Shown here piece by piece: positions 34,801 to 47,300 of a DNA stretch of 60,000 nucleotides. A program made the position numbers and the translations under genes. The DNA comes from Membranipora membranacea (lineage: Eukaryota; Bryozoa; Gymnolaemata; Cheilostomatida; Membraniporidae), in NCBI GenBank assembly GCA_914767715.1, contig OU612075.1:18168001-18228000 (forward strand). The letters are read 5' to 3'. The notes beneath the pieces were generated by a model. That model had not been told where the DNA came from. It ran no database searches and worked only from the letters and a program-made list of their open reading frames with translations. Every line of letters starts with the position of its first letter. Within the stretch, counting starts at the first letter, position 1.

Positions 34801-37800
34801 CCTGGATGAGCTGAAACTGCTCCCTAAAATTAGATTAATATATTAATTAATTGTTATAAATATATTAAGTTAATATATAGTGCAAAATATCTCAAAAAGA
34901 AATTAAAAAATGGCTGCTGGATTAAGAGTATTTTATCCCCTGGACAATGCAAAGTGTTATGGTGGATTGGCATCGAGCAGCAATTTGCCCTGCATACTTT
35001 GCTTTAAGAGTTGGTATAGTCTGGATATTATGTCACATCCTAAGTATTTATGAAGATTTCAAATCAGGCCGCAAAATTCAATCGCTTTCTTTCATTTCCG
35101 TTTTGTTCTATTGAATAGTGGGTAGTATCTGAAGCAAGCTGCTGAATTCAAAGTTAAAATATATCCTGAATAAAATTAAAATTTGCTCATCTTCTATCCT
35201 AAATGACACTTCAAGTGATGTCACAATCAAGCTAAGAGTGAACATCATAAAATTAATGTTTTGTACATTACCTCTTCATTGCAATCATTCACATACAGCT
35301 CCATAGCTGAGTTTTGTGCTCTGTAAGGTTTGGAGTTTGAGGTGCGAGTATACACGTCCCCATATGTCCCTTCAGCTGGGGTGTTCATAGCCAATCTCTT
35401 CCTAACATCTTCGCGGTGTGCATCTTTAACTGACTGAAATAGAAGCATGCATATGATGGGAGATTAGACTCAATCAAATCTGCAGTGATAAGTGGCCTAC
35501 ATTAAAACAAGAAGGGTAAAATTTAAAGGTTTTATATAGTGGAAGTCCTTAGACGGCTAGACGTGCGAGTTTGTGGCACTACATTATCAAACACTCTTTT
35601 AAAAATGTGATGCAACAAACTCGTGCTTGCAGCCTTCTGAGCACTTGGACTAGCTTGTTTATGCCTCTGTCCACAGCAGTGGTTAGATGTTTTTCTTCAG
35701 GCTAGTTCTAAGAGTTTCAAGCAGACCAGAATCAATGTTTTGTAACAAATTGCAGGGACCCTACCAGGAGCCTATGCAATTTACACTGTCAATGTGATCT
35801 AAATGCTAGGTCACAGCTGGTCTGTTCTAGTGGTCTTGTAATACTATCAATGAAGTGATCATTGCTACATTCATTTTTAAAGATAAATTAAAAATTATGA
35901 GGTCAACGGGAACCACAGACTCACACCATTTTCATCAAGACAATATTAAAAAAATTCGGTTGGTTCCTCCAGAAGTACATAAAAACTGGTGGGGATGTCA
36001 CATCAAGCAGTGGGTAGTTTATTCCCGCACATACCACAACTAAACATGGTAGCAAAAAACGTGTTTAGGCATTAGTAATGTTATTTTATATTACTATGTC
36101 TGTCATTAATATAACAATTGAGCATATGCTAGCTGGTTTTTTTTCAATCGTAATCACCGTCTCATTTGCTTTAACTAGAACTGACAGGAAATTAAAGAAA
36201 AAAAAAACATGTTAGTACAAGTGAGATGTGTCTATCATTTCAATGTGGACATCAAGGGAAGCTCATATCACGTGTCAGGTGCAAATACCGATCAAACATT
36301 GTCTGCAACCTATAAGAACCAGTTTTATTGAACGTTAGGCCTGACAATGAGTTGTTACCTTGGAGCTGTTTGATGAGGCAGTTGGAGGTATAGAGATGTT
36401 CTTCTCAGTTTGAGTCACAGGCAAGTCAGAACCACTTTCACATGACTTTGTCTACATCATAACAAAAAAAAGCTCAGATATCACATTATGTTTGTAACAA
36501 GTTTTTGCTTTTGTAAGTGTAGAGAATAAAATGATTGAGTGATTATGATTACCAATTTGAAATAATAACTATCAGCAAAAAACCACCATTACCGCAGTCG
36601 GTCCTAAGAAATCTATATTGCCTCTTGTTTTTTTACTATTTCCAATGTAAGCCGAACTCCTCACTTCACAGATTGTTAAGTGAAAGTTACAAATGTTGAT
36701 TTAATCTAATTTAGAAGCATTGCAAGAAAAACATGTATTCCAATTTGATGGTAGCTAATATTCGACAAAAAAGATACATGACCTGAGGATATTAGAGTTT
36801 TTTTGTGTAACAAAGACTGGTATACCCTAAAAATGCCGCACAAGCAAAACCATATGACCTTGCGTTATAAAAAAAACTTTCCCGCATTTACGTAGCCAAG
36901 GCGAGAGCCAACACATCGGCTACATCTACAATGCTAGCCTGTTTTTGCAAAATTGTCAAGACAGGCTACCCAAGTGTGAGCTCTCGGAGCAGCACTTACC
37001 TTATTGAATGGATTAGATTTAGACTTATGCTCAGGAGATTTGTTAGTGAGAGACTTTAGAGATTCTGTACTCGGACTGTTGACTGAGATATTAGAGCTGG
37101 TACTCGACTCGAGCGAGCTGAAAACATCAGATAAGACTCTAATATTACTCATCAAGAGCTAACTACATCTGATAACTAACTGTATAATACTAATATTTAA
37201 TAATATATCCTCTAATCACTTCTTCTTCTTCTAGGCAGCAGCTTACAATGGAGAAAACACTGAGGCAGCAGCCCGAGAAAAGTGAGCAATATAATTATTG
37301 GATAGCCGATTGCAATTAGACGATCAGCGACCTATACACTCAGTACTTGTCAGCAGCTCAGACGCTCGCAATGTTTGTGATGCAGTCTTACAAAATAACA
37401 TTATCATATTTCCTAACACGATACTGTGTAACACAGAATTGATACAAAACTGGACAATAAGTGAGTAGAAATAGATTGCCAGTGGCAACCAGCTATCTGC
37501 TATCAATAATTAACACAAAAAATACAGTATAAATATATCGTATATATACCAACTTGTCTGAACATGAGTTATCTATATATGCACAGGTCAATTTCAGGAA
37601 CTAGACAGTCCAAGCTTAGCTTGTTTAACCGATTGCCTTTCTAAAAACTGAAAAATTAAGGTCTAGCCTAAAAATGATACATAAGCTTAATATAAAACTT
37701 ACACACAGATTTTAGACAACCGGTTACTGCCCAGACAGATCTGAATTAAGCACTTGTTATTTAAATCTATCTCCAGTAAGGGTATGTAGAATTAGAGGTA

Positions 37801-40800
37801 ATGGGGAGGCAATCATTGGCTAAAGAAATTATTAATTTAATATCTGCATTGATCCATTTGCTAATCATATTAATCACCAATCAGCGCAGAGGGGCTATTT
37901 AAGGATCGCAAGTGCATCAAATGCCTTAATTTAAACACAAGATTCAATATATAGATATTATATGAAGAGGTATTTAATTTTTGGTTAAAATAAAAATCAA
38001 AACCCCTGAATATATATAATTTTAAGGGTTGGTCTCTACTCTTGATTATAATTGGGTTAGCATGTAATCTGCGCTGTTAAACACGATAAGTTTTCTCAAT
38101 CAATAATTCAGGAATATTTGCGTCAATATTTCAAGTCAATCAAGGTAATGTATATAGACATTCTCAGACTTAATGCGACTAATACTGAGAGTAAGCTGTA
38201 TTCTGATTGGCTGGTTTCGTAACTACTACCATGTATGTAACAGCTGTATGTGACATTGATAAATGAGGATGCGAGCCGATGCAAGTGTGAGTTTAAATTG
38301 TTTGCCAGTGAAAATTCTGTGAATTCATATTAATGATGGCTGATCGGCTGAGCACTAGTTTGATGTGAGTTTAACTTCATGAACAACTTTCCCTACAACC
38401 TTGGCGTTGTCGAAGAGTTCCAATAAATGAGTAAAAGTGGTGAAGGGCCATTCATAATCAATGGGCAATGCCAGAACACGAACCACAAAAGGTGAAAAAT
38501 GGTGAAAGTTGGGATGTTCCAAAAAGACTAATTATGCAGTTACCCTCAGATACAATACATAGATTAGATCTTTGATTAGTGTTTCTAAATTCAATCAAAA
38601 ATGATCGGTGGAGAATAATACAGAGATCGAGTGTACCAATAATTCACATGTATGTCGGTGCCTATGGTTTGTGATACATTGGATAGAAAGAAAGGTAGGG
38701 TGTAATAAGGAGACTCACGCAGTAATAATATATGACACCCTATGGAAAACATAGAGAATCTCACTGAGAAATCATATCTTTTGGTGGTGTGTAGCATTTT
38801 GGAAAAAGCTTCAAATGGCTGGATTCCTATAATTCTGTCATTGAGATTGAAACTGCATAGAGCATATCAAAGCTGATATTTCACGTATTGTTCACAATTA
38901 TGGACATAAGCAGTTCAGTATTTTAGCAGCATTAAAATTTCAGGCTAGTTAACCCTGATTAGTACTAACCCCCTTAGCCAAACGTATCTGACAATATCTC
39001 AGCGCACCCCCCCCAAAATCTGCTCCCCCTTTTGCTATGTTTTTTTATGCACACAGCTACTCCATACCTTCTATAAAAATGTAGCACATACCTATCACTG
39101 AGCAGTGTAGCTTTATGCGCATTGTATGGTAATGCTTCCTCACATTGCCTCTTCAGATCTGCAAACTCTTGGGCTTGATTCAGTATATCATTTTTCCTGC
39201 GCAGAGTAGGACTGTTCTCATCTTCTATAAACAGCAAGGATTATAATAACTTACATTTACGCATCTGGATTATCAATGTTTTATCAAAAGTATGCAAGGT
39301 GGTGAATTTGGAGTTGTATTCTTAATTGAAAAAATCTCAGAGAGAAGACAACTACCAGAGTTCTACAACGATCAAAAAGTTTAGACAATAGTTGGTGCAG
39401 GGTGGGTGGAGATATCCCACCCTCCCTGGTTGGTGACACCCCAATCTCCTTGGTCAAAACAAGGAGTTTCTTAGTTATCCTATATTTCATATCCAAACCA
39501 ACATCAACTGCAAATTATTCTTACCAACAACTCCTCATTATACTGTCTAAATATTATCCTTATCCGGATAGTAACACATATTACAAGATTACCTGTTAAT
39601 TGTTGTTGTAGCTGATCTCGTTTCCTTTTCAGGTAATGCCTCCAAGCCCTTTGTATACTATATAATAAATGGCAGAAACAAACATTGTAGAGGCTAGAAG
39701 GATCCTAGGGTAAGCAGCATGTAACCCATGCATACACAGTTTGCTACTAAACATCAATATTAGAGTTCCAAGCTAAATGATGACATCAATAGATTAGAAC
39801 CTACGTGACAATCCTAGAGATATAGAGGCGATGTTTATTTCTGATGGCAGTTTCTGAATCTTGTATCTCAACTTCTAGCTGATGATTTGCCACTAAAAGT
39901 TCTCCCTCCTCACATTGATCAGCAGCTCTGGCCTTGCGCTCCTGCTCTTCCTGTAAATCAGACCACAGGCTTCTGATGGGGCCACTATGAATCAGCGCAT
40001 GCAACAGTGCATGCTCACAACATTCCCATAATTGATTCCGGTTTTCAAGAAAAAATATACCGAATAACAATCGACTGCATCCACCAAAGGAATAGGACAA
40101 GTAATGTATGGCCATTAATTAGGTATAGACCCTCGATACATAGTCAGTAGAAACGTATGGGTCTCTCCCGAGGCCCCCTTCAGTCTGGGTTTATAAGTAA
40201 TGCAAAAATTTGCTTTACATCAATAAAATTGATTAATGTGATGCAGGTTTTTATCAACGTGAAGGGAAACATCTGGTAATGTTTGACTTATCCAATATTT
40301 TGTCTTTGGTCGAGTTTACATGTCTTAGTGAATTTTACCTTTTCATACTGATCGTATAGCATCTCGAGAAATTTACACCTATCTATGTACCCTCTGTAAT
40401 ATGACTGTATGACGACAGCAGCTCTCATCTGCCTCTCCTCCTCCGTCTATAAATAAACAAAATATTCACATTACCGATTTTCTTTCTTCCTATTTTCCTT
40501 AGTTTATTTTATTTATTTACTTTAAGTGCCAACCAATTTTTGGGCTCCCTACCTCAAAAAGTATCTCATCAGTCTGAGCCCCCCAAACTTTGCTTCCCGC
40601 CCGACAGCCCCTCCCCCCCCCCCCGGCGATAATGAGACTGATGGCCTCACTTTTTTCAACTAATTATTCAAAGTTGCCTTATGATGAAAAATACACCTAT
40701 CCAGAAACTGGTTGCACACAATCACAATCAGTGTTGTCGGACATGAAATTAGTATTTGTTAAAGTGTCTAGGAAAGCAAAAAACAACCATTGTTCATATC

Positions 40801-42556
40801 AAAGCTTTGCCATTGCAATGAACAAAAAAAGTAAATCTTTTCGCACAAGGAGATTATTGAATGATGTAACCTAATTTAAAGTGCAAAAATCTAGGGTCTA
40901 GAAGGGTCTAGAGTATGTTATCTCCCCTGTCACGGGTTCACATTTAAATGATGATCCACTTACAGTATAACAGTAAGCCTAGCCCGAGCTTACCTAGGAC
41001 AGTTACAAGGCTGCTCTCCTTACACTGAAAATTATCAAAAAACAGTATTGGAAAACGTTAGCGTAGTCAAAGATATTTGAGTGTTGACCTGTGACAGGGG
41101 AGAAAACATACTCTAGACCCTTCTAGACCCTGGGTTTTCGCACTTTAAATTAGGTTACATCATTCCATAGTGTCCTTGTGCAAAAAAATTTACTTTTTTT
41201 GTTCATTGCAATGGCAAAGCTTTGATATGAACAGTGGTTGTTTTTTGCTTCCCTAGACACTTTAACATCATGCCACGTAATGCAACTGACAAAAGGCAAA
41301 GAGTCTATACAAGATTACCAGAGGGGTCTTTTCCATATCCATGGTGTCCTTTGCTACCAGTGGGTCCAAAGCCTGTAATATATAAGGAGACAAATGCCAT
41401 CATGATTGGAGAATAAACGATGGCACTTTTAATTTGCTGACAAAAAGCGTTTTAAGTTGTTGGCACTGATTTGAATACGGATAAGCGGTCAAAGGCATGG
41501 TATAGCCATGTATGAAAAAGTTTACGCAGTTTAACACATTGATCCGTAACCCAACTTGGCAAAAGATCTGACAGGTTTTACGTCACTGTTTGATGGCCAT
41601 CCTAGTGACAGCCATCCTGGTGGACTGTTGGCTTTACTGGACTCTTCTCTGCAAGTACAGGAAAAGATCAGCTCGATGATGGTAATATACAGGTGTTTCA
41701 TACAAAAATTGACAAAATTGTTCACAGATTGTACCTTGCTAACATGAACAAGATTTAAAGGGGTTTCTCTCTCCAATCCGTCACTGCTCGATGGAACTAG
41801 TAGGACTATGTATCGAATGTAATCGAATAAGGATATGTGATGATTTCAATCAAATTAAGAGTGATGATTTGCCTTTTACATACTTGTACTTTTGTTTGAA
41901 AAACAGCCCACAGGGGCCTAATTACAGAAAAAGTCCAGTTCTGTACGGGCAGTAGCCAGTTTAATGAAAATCATGGTAGAGGGTTTGTTGGTGTAGCCCA
42001 TGTTGCATGCTCAGGGATATTTTAGGTTCTTAGTCCAGTCCAACGCTCGGGTGTTCTGAGATGTGTGACAGGTGCTGTATGGGACAAAATGTCATGCAGC
42101 ACTCAAGAACAATTGATTGTTAACAATATATGCTGTATTTATAACAATGCTGTATCTTATCTAAGAGCAATGCTGTACAGGCCTTTGGCGCAGTAAGACA
42201 AGTCCCATAAAGTTCATGTCACATGTCTTTCAACACCCGACATTTTTAGTGCCCATTCAGAACTACATACATTTTTGTAATGCAACCGGCTGATGGCTAT
42301 AAATATTTATATATCTTACTGACCTAGCGGGCAGGCTGTCAGTCCTCAACCCACCCACCCCTGACAGCCTGCCCAGGCTATTACTGACCTGCATGGCAGC
42401 ATAAGTCCGATCTTCTCTATCATCACTCATCTCCTGCATATCAGCAGCAAGATCGGAGGCCTGTCTCTCTGACTCGGCTAACTCCTCATCAGCCTTATCC
42501 CTCAGGGTGATCAGCTCATTCACTGCGTTGTGTGTTGTCTTTTCTTCCTCATCCAT
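31815..42556 (-). CDS. IQCJ-SCHIP1-like protein (IQ motifs plus schwannomin-interacting coiled coil)
   Basis: I model thirteen minus-strand exons: 42556-42389, 40446-40339, 39950-39805, 39657-39593, 39224-39092, 37117-37000, 36451-36359, 35433-35272, 34824-34713, 34362-34291, 33953-33836, 32679-32586 and 31980-31815. All phases agree; 1554 nt gives 517 aa. Residues 1-56 are acidic and helical. A first IQ motif (AAVVIQSYYRGYIDRCKF) lies near 65-82. A second (TIQRAWRHYLKRKRDQL) near 141-157 closely resembles the single IQ of human IQCJ. Residues 200-390 are low-complexity. Residues about 400-475 form a coiled coil with RDELHMQQDSILVNIEDLQR, the SCHIP1 C-terminal signature. The tail is Lys/Ser-rich. 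In vertebrates IQCJ-SCHIP1 binds ankyrin-G and calmodulin at axon initial segments and nodes. Assignment is from memory of family motifs. Confidence 0.8.
32115..32352. repeat. Tandem duplication, two copies of 119 bp
   Basis: The segment beginning ATTACATTGCCTGAAAAGC at 32117 recurs at 32236 with almost no differences. It lies in the last intron of the IQCJ-SCHIP1-like gene, just upstream of the final exon. The near-identity suggests a recent event or an assembly artefact. Confidence 0.9.
33073..33787. mobile_element. TTAA-flanked element with inverted repeats of about 315 bp
   Basis: The two halves are near-identical inverted copies. The left begins TTAAAGGGCAACCAAGG and the right ends CCTTGGTTGCCCTTTAA, with TTAA at both borders. 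A short spacer (about 33395-33465) contains a third copy of the terminal sequence at 33443-33461. TTAA target duplication points to piggyBac-type insertion. It lies in an intron of the IQCJ-SCHIP1-like gene and has no reading frame of note. Confidence 0.75.
35545..35648. mobile_element. Possible MITE with imperfect 37-bp inverted repeats
   Basis: Left AGTCC..AG..GGCT and CGAGTTTGT pair with right ACAAACTCG and AGCC..CT..GGACT. Several mismatches are present and no clear target duplication was found. Intronic in the IQCJ-SCHIP1-like gene. Confidence 0.35.
40613..40624. repeat. Poly-C run (12 C)
   Basis: A 12-base C homopolymer in a C-rich patch within an intron. Length is unreliable in such runs. 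Confidence 0.8.
40759..41265. mobile_element. TTAA-flanked element with inverted repeats of about 185 bp
   Basis: Left end TTAAAGTGTCTAGG (40759) and right end CCTAGACACTTTAA (41265) are inverted, each bordered by TTAA. The arms run to roughly 40945 and 41090 with about 95% identity by eye, around a 145-bp loop. It is distinct in sequence from the 33073 element but of the same insertion type. It lies in the first intron of the IQCJ-SCHIP1-like gene. Confidence 0.75.
42317..42390 (-). promoter_or_regulatory. Hairpin with duplicated splice donor after the first coding exon
   Basis: TTACTGACCT, which contains the exon-1 donor (minus: AGGTCAGTAA), occurs at 42381-42390 and again at 42317-42326. 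Between the two lies a perfect 14-bp inverted repeat, GGGCAGGCTGTCAG at 42329-42342 and its complement at 42361-42374. Use of the distal donor would extend the exon and change the reading phase from 0 to 2. Confidence 0.5.
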
Positions 42557-43590
42557 GTTCTATTCTATATTCCTAGATAGAGAAAGGATATCTATGTTAG
42601 TTAGGCCTATCCAACTCCTTTAGCTTCTTAACCAGAGACACAGCCCACTATTTCAAAAAGTCTTTGGCTGAAGAAGGCCTAGGTTATTATGTTGGCTAAT
42701 ACCAAAGTGACTCATGTTCCAAAAAGGTAGTCAATGGTCCTGAGAAACTCATTGCACTGGATTGGAGGTAAAACAATACAGTACCAAGCAGTCAACTTCT
42801 TTGACATGTCATATGGATATAGTAAACTGGATTGACACAATATTTCTAGTGGGCCAGGCAGGCAGGGGAGGAGCAGTATTGCTTTGATTGATTTTGTTGA
42901 TACTCCAAAAGAGAAGAGTTAAGCATAGGCAGGGAGTTAGTTACTGTTACTCCAGCCACTCAGTGACTCAGTCCTTGAATGCCTTGATACTACTCCTTAT
43001 TGCTGTGAGCTCTCTAGTCTCTTGGACTTGGTAGATAGATGTGCCAGACACTTCACTCATAATCATGTCTCATATATTTATTATCAGCACTTGACAGCAG
43101 GCTCAAGGCTCTGTACAATATGGGAACTAGTTTATGACCAGATGAAGGCCCTCACCTGAAAGCAAAGTGATGAAACTAGTTTATGACCAGATGAAGGCCC
43201 TCACCTGAAAGCAAATTGATGGCACTGTTAATTCACCCTCGATGGAATAAAAATAAATGACCAAATCAAGAGAAAAATCTTCTTTGGCCAATATAGATTG
43301 ACCTTGACCGTTAGCAATGAAGAGTACCGGATTATAGCGGGTAAATTTAAATCTTATTGAGCTTGATCATGTGACTTGCACATGTCAATAGTAAGCCCCT
43401 TTAGTTTTGTCATGTCAGTAATAAATAGAGGAAGTTATTTGCAACTCCTCCTCTTTTCTTACCTCTTTAAACCATATGATTCTCATCGGACAACCACTAC
43501 TTCTCGGCCATTCAGTTAATGAGCAATTGAGGCAGCTGATGGTATACCAGATTGGAGAGTTTAAATTAAAGTTATACAACAGTAGACAGT
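42557..43590. other. Intergenic stretch
   Basis: The upstream side of the IQCJ-SCHIP1-like gene should lie here. The only clear structure is a 49-bp tandem duplication (ACTAGTTTATGACCAGATGA at 43126 and 43175). Confidence 0.5.
43124..43223. repeat. 49-bp tandem duplication
   Basis: Two almost identical copies of a unit containing ACTAGTTTATGACCAGATGA and CCCTCACCTGAAAGCAAA. Confidence 0.85.
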
Positions 43591-43800
43591 ACATACACAC
43601 TGGCGTTCAAGGCGCAGCTCTGTGGTTACAGTGAACTCAAAAACATTATCGTCTTTTCCGATAAGCTGTGGGGTACCACAGGGCCCTCTATCCTGGGTCT
43701 GTTGCACTTTCTTCTATCCATGAATGATATTTCAAAAAATATCAATTCTGATAATTGTCTGCATCCTGATGCTGCTATCCTATGTTGGAATAATAAAAAT
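43590..43800 (+). pseudogene. Non-LTR reverse transcriptase fragment (decayed)
   Basis: The frame reads SSVVTVNSKTLSSF and then SCGVPQG, a core reverse transcriptase block. After a frameshift it continues with LHFLLSMNDI and a decayed DAAI where an active enzyme would have a YADD-type box. There are stops and at least one frameshift, so it is dead. The block order shows this is a later part of the domain than the fragment just downstream, so these are two separate fragments. Confidence 0.7.
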
Positions 43801-44026
43801 ATTATAATCTTTGGTCATTTCTTTATATTATACAAATTACAATTTATGTGACTGAATAGGCTATGTTATTAGATTGTCATATTGGCACCGCTTAAAAGTT
43901 TGATACTTTGCGGGATGAAACTGAAAAGAAAACGATTGGTCCTTATCTTTGGCATAGTTAAATAATTGTGTGAGGTAGTGGGGCAGGAATTTAAAATATG
44001 GCACCTATCTGATAAAAATTGTTTGC

Positions 44027-44366
44027 ATGTGGCGACACATAGAAGAAAATGACATTGTATCAAGCAGGCAGCACGGCTTCCGGAAGGGGCTCAACACTAC
44101 AACCCAACTCCTACATGTTGTACATTTTGCGACTCATTCACTTGATTTAAAAGAAAACTATCATATTGTAAGCTTCGATTTCTCCAAAGCCTTTGATAAG
44201 GTGCCACATGCATTACTTATACACAAACTGAAACATTATAAGTTTGATGGAAAATGTGTTGACTGGATAGAAGATTGGTTGAAAGACCGTACATGCACTG
44301 TGAATATAAATGGTAGTAAATCTAAATTGTTCAATGCAACTTCTGGTGTACCGCAAGGATCAGTGG
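44027..44366 (+). pseudogene. Non-LTR reverse transcriptase fragment
   Basis: The open frame shows the early reverse transcriptase blocks: HGFRKGLNTTTQLL, then VSFDFSKAFDKVPHALL with the first catalytic Asp, then WIEDWLKDRT, and ends at SGVPQGS (about 44346-44366). The sequence is open and well preserved over about 110 codons but is cut at both ends, and it runs directly into an exon of the next gene. It is a Jockey/CR1-like type. Not a host gene. Confidence 0.8.
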
Positions 44367-44396
44367 CATTTTCTTTTCATACCAACGATCACTTGA

Positions 44397-47300
44397 GTGG
44401 TGCATCGATGGAACCTTAACAGATTGCAGCAGCATCAGGGAGTAAAGTTTAACAGTTATGATACAAGGCTGAAACAGTTCATCACATCAGCCAGCCAGGA
44501 GATCTTAGGGAACAGTGTGATACCCATACCACAGCTTCCAGCTCCCTATACAGGTTTGTATTCCCTTCTCTATATTGTGGATAACACCGGCTGCGTAGAC
44601 AGATCTGAGTGGGTAATAACACACGATCGTTGATCCCAGACATAAACATAATGTTGCTGTGGGTACTTGTATTAGTGACACAATTGATGATACACTACTC
44701 CTTGGCTTGCTAGCACCTTAATAGCGTTAATCAGTTTTCCAAATATCCAGTGTTGTTGAGGAATAAATTTGATGGCGCTATGGAGAATACTCAAATGGCC
44801 ACAGATTTTTTTAATTAAGAACTAGTGCAACTTTTTTTATTTTATATTCACAGGTGAGCTGATCGGTATGGAGTACCTCCTTTCCCAGACTGGTAAACCT
44901 CTTGCTCAGCTGCATAGTGATACAGCCTTGGTTGTAGACGACCTCAATTTATCTGCTGTACATGATGAAGATGAAGGCTACGTTGACATGGATTCCACCC
45001 ACATCGATTTAGAATCTTTATCACTCCATGTGGTTCTTGAGTCTGCACCCACAACAGCTCGAGTCAGCAAGAAACAAGCCAGCTCAGAAGCAAAGTCACC
45101 ACTGTTCCAGCTTCCTGCTATCTCTCCGGCACCTCCTAGTACATTTTTACAGCTACAGTCAGCAGATGTCTCCGTTACGTCTCACACTTCCAGTCGGTCA
45201 GCAGGACTTCCTGTCGTCAGCAGACCTCCTCCTAGTACAGCTATACAGCTACAGTCAGCAGATGTCTCCGTTACGTCTCACACTTCCAGTCGGTCAGCAG
45301 GACTTCCTGTCGTCAGCAGACCTCCTCCTAGTACAGCTATACAGCTACAGTCAGCAGATGTCTCCGTTACGTCTCACACTTCCAGTCGGTCAGCAGGACT
45401 TCCTGTCGTCAGCAGACCTCCTCCTAGTACAGCTTTACAGCTACAGTCAGCAGATGTCTCCGTTACGTCTCACACTTCCAGTCGGTCAGCAGGACTTCCT
45501 GTCTTCAGCAGACCTCCTCCTAGTACAGCTTTACAGCTACAGTCAGCAGATGTCTCCGTTACGTCTCACACTTCCAGTCGGTCAGCAGGACTTCCTGTCT
45601 TCAGCAGACCTCCTCCTAGTACAGCTTTACAGCTACAGTCAGCAGATGTCTCCGTTACGTCTCACACTTCCAGTCGGTCAGCAGGACTTCCTGTCGTCAG
45701 CAGACCTCCTCCTAGTACAGCTATACAGCTACAGTCAGCAGATGTCTCCGTTACGTCTCACACTTCCAGTCGGTCAGCAGGACTTCCTGTCGTCAGCAGA
45801 CCTCCTCCTAGTACAGCTTTACAGCTACAGTCAGCAGATGTCTCCGTTACGTCTCACACTTCCAGTTGGTCAGCAGGACTTCCTGTCGTCAGCAGACCTC
45901 CTCCTAGTACAGCTATACAGCTACAGTCAGCAGATGTCTCCGTTACGTCTCACACTTCCTGTCGGTCAGCAGGACTTCCTGTCGTCAGCAGACCTCCTCC
46001 TAGTACAGCTTTACAGCTACAGTCAGCAGATGTCTCCGTTACGTCTCACACTTCCAGTTGGTCAGCAGGACTTCCTGTCGTCAGCAGACCTCCTCCTAGT
46101 ACAGCTATACAGCTACAGTCAGCAGATGTCTCCGTTACGTCTCACACTTCCTGTCGGTCAGCAGGACCTCCTGTCGTCAGCAGACCTCCTCTCAGGGCAG
46201 CTTTGCAGCCAATGCGCCAGCTTCTTGCTATCTCTCAAGCACCTGTTGTATGTCAGTCCTCAACAGGAGACTTGGTGCTCTCGCTAGATCCCGGACTCAC
46301 CATGGCCGACCTAATGCCTGAATATGAATATTCTGAACACTTATCTACAGATGTCTCAGCTACCTCCCTCTCGAGTCAGTACAGTACAGCTTTACAGCCA
46401 ATAGTTGTCTCTTCATCTCAGTCAGCAGCAGTTACTGTAGCTAATCAGCCAGCAACGACAGATGTAAGTTTATTTTAGTGTGACTCTTTTAGCGTTGCAC
46501 TTGGATATAGTGCTCTTAATCATTATTATCCATTTGACTGTTATGTGTATGCAGTTAGATTCTTATACTCATTGTTTTGGAGCAGGAGCTAGCTGGAATC
46601 CATTATAAAAAAATTGATATAAATTGCAGGTTGAGCCATTGCTATAATTTGTTCGTCGGTGTCAACCATGCCACCTCTACTTGAACCTGTAACATAATAA
46701 GTATCTTTCATACAAAAACATTTATTTTCCCGCAGGTGTATGGAGACGATCATGGTATTCCTGGTTACAATCATGTCTGTAGCCTTGCAGACAAACTTGT
46801 TAGCGCAAATATCCCCTTATCTGTAAGCGATGTACTTCTCCTGAAAACACTCTCAGATGAGCTTATTCCCAGTGACAAGTGGCCAAAATTTAAGACTCCT
46901 GCCAAATCACTGATCACACAAAAGTTCAGAACTAGTCGAAAGAGCAGTGCTGTACCAGGTGTCGACAGTACTAAAAGGTAATTGAATTGTTGCCTGTCAA
47001 TGACAGACTTTAAACTATGCCATGCTCTTGAAGCGGAACAAAAATATGTCCCTACAGTTACTAAACTGATTGCCAACTATTTCGGCAGACGTTGTTTATT
47101 CTCACAGCATATCCAATTGGAGTTGTAAGCACTTTGTCTAGTATCACTGCACATGCAAGTTCACTTCGATAACTAATGGTTAATATTGTTTGCAGATCTA
47201 TGCTTGGAGCTGGAGTTCCTGCTCAATGGCCAAGCTGTAGCCGACTGGTTGAAGCCGTTGCAATCCGGCTATGTAGCCAGTTCTTGAGCCCCCGTACCAG

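Noticed and set aside
45028-46287. 419-codon open frame overlapping the repeat array
   Set aside because: It is the shifted frame of the 96-bp repeat. The period is a multiple of three, so any stop-free unit stays open. The other frame continues through spliced exons with conserved-looking blocks.
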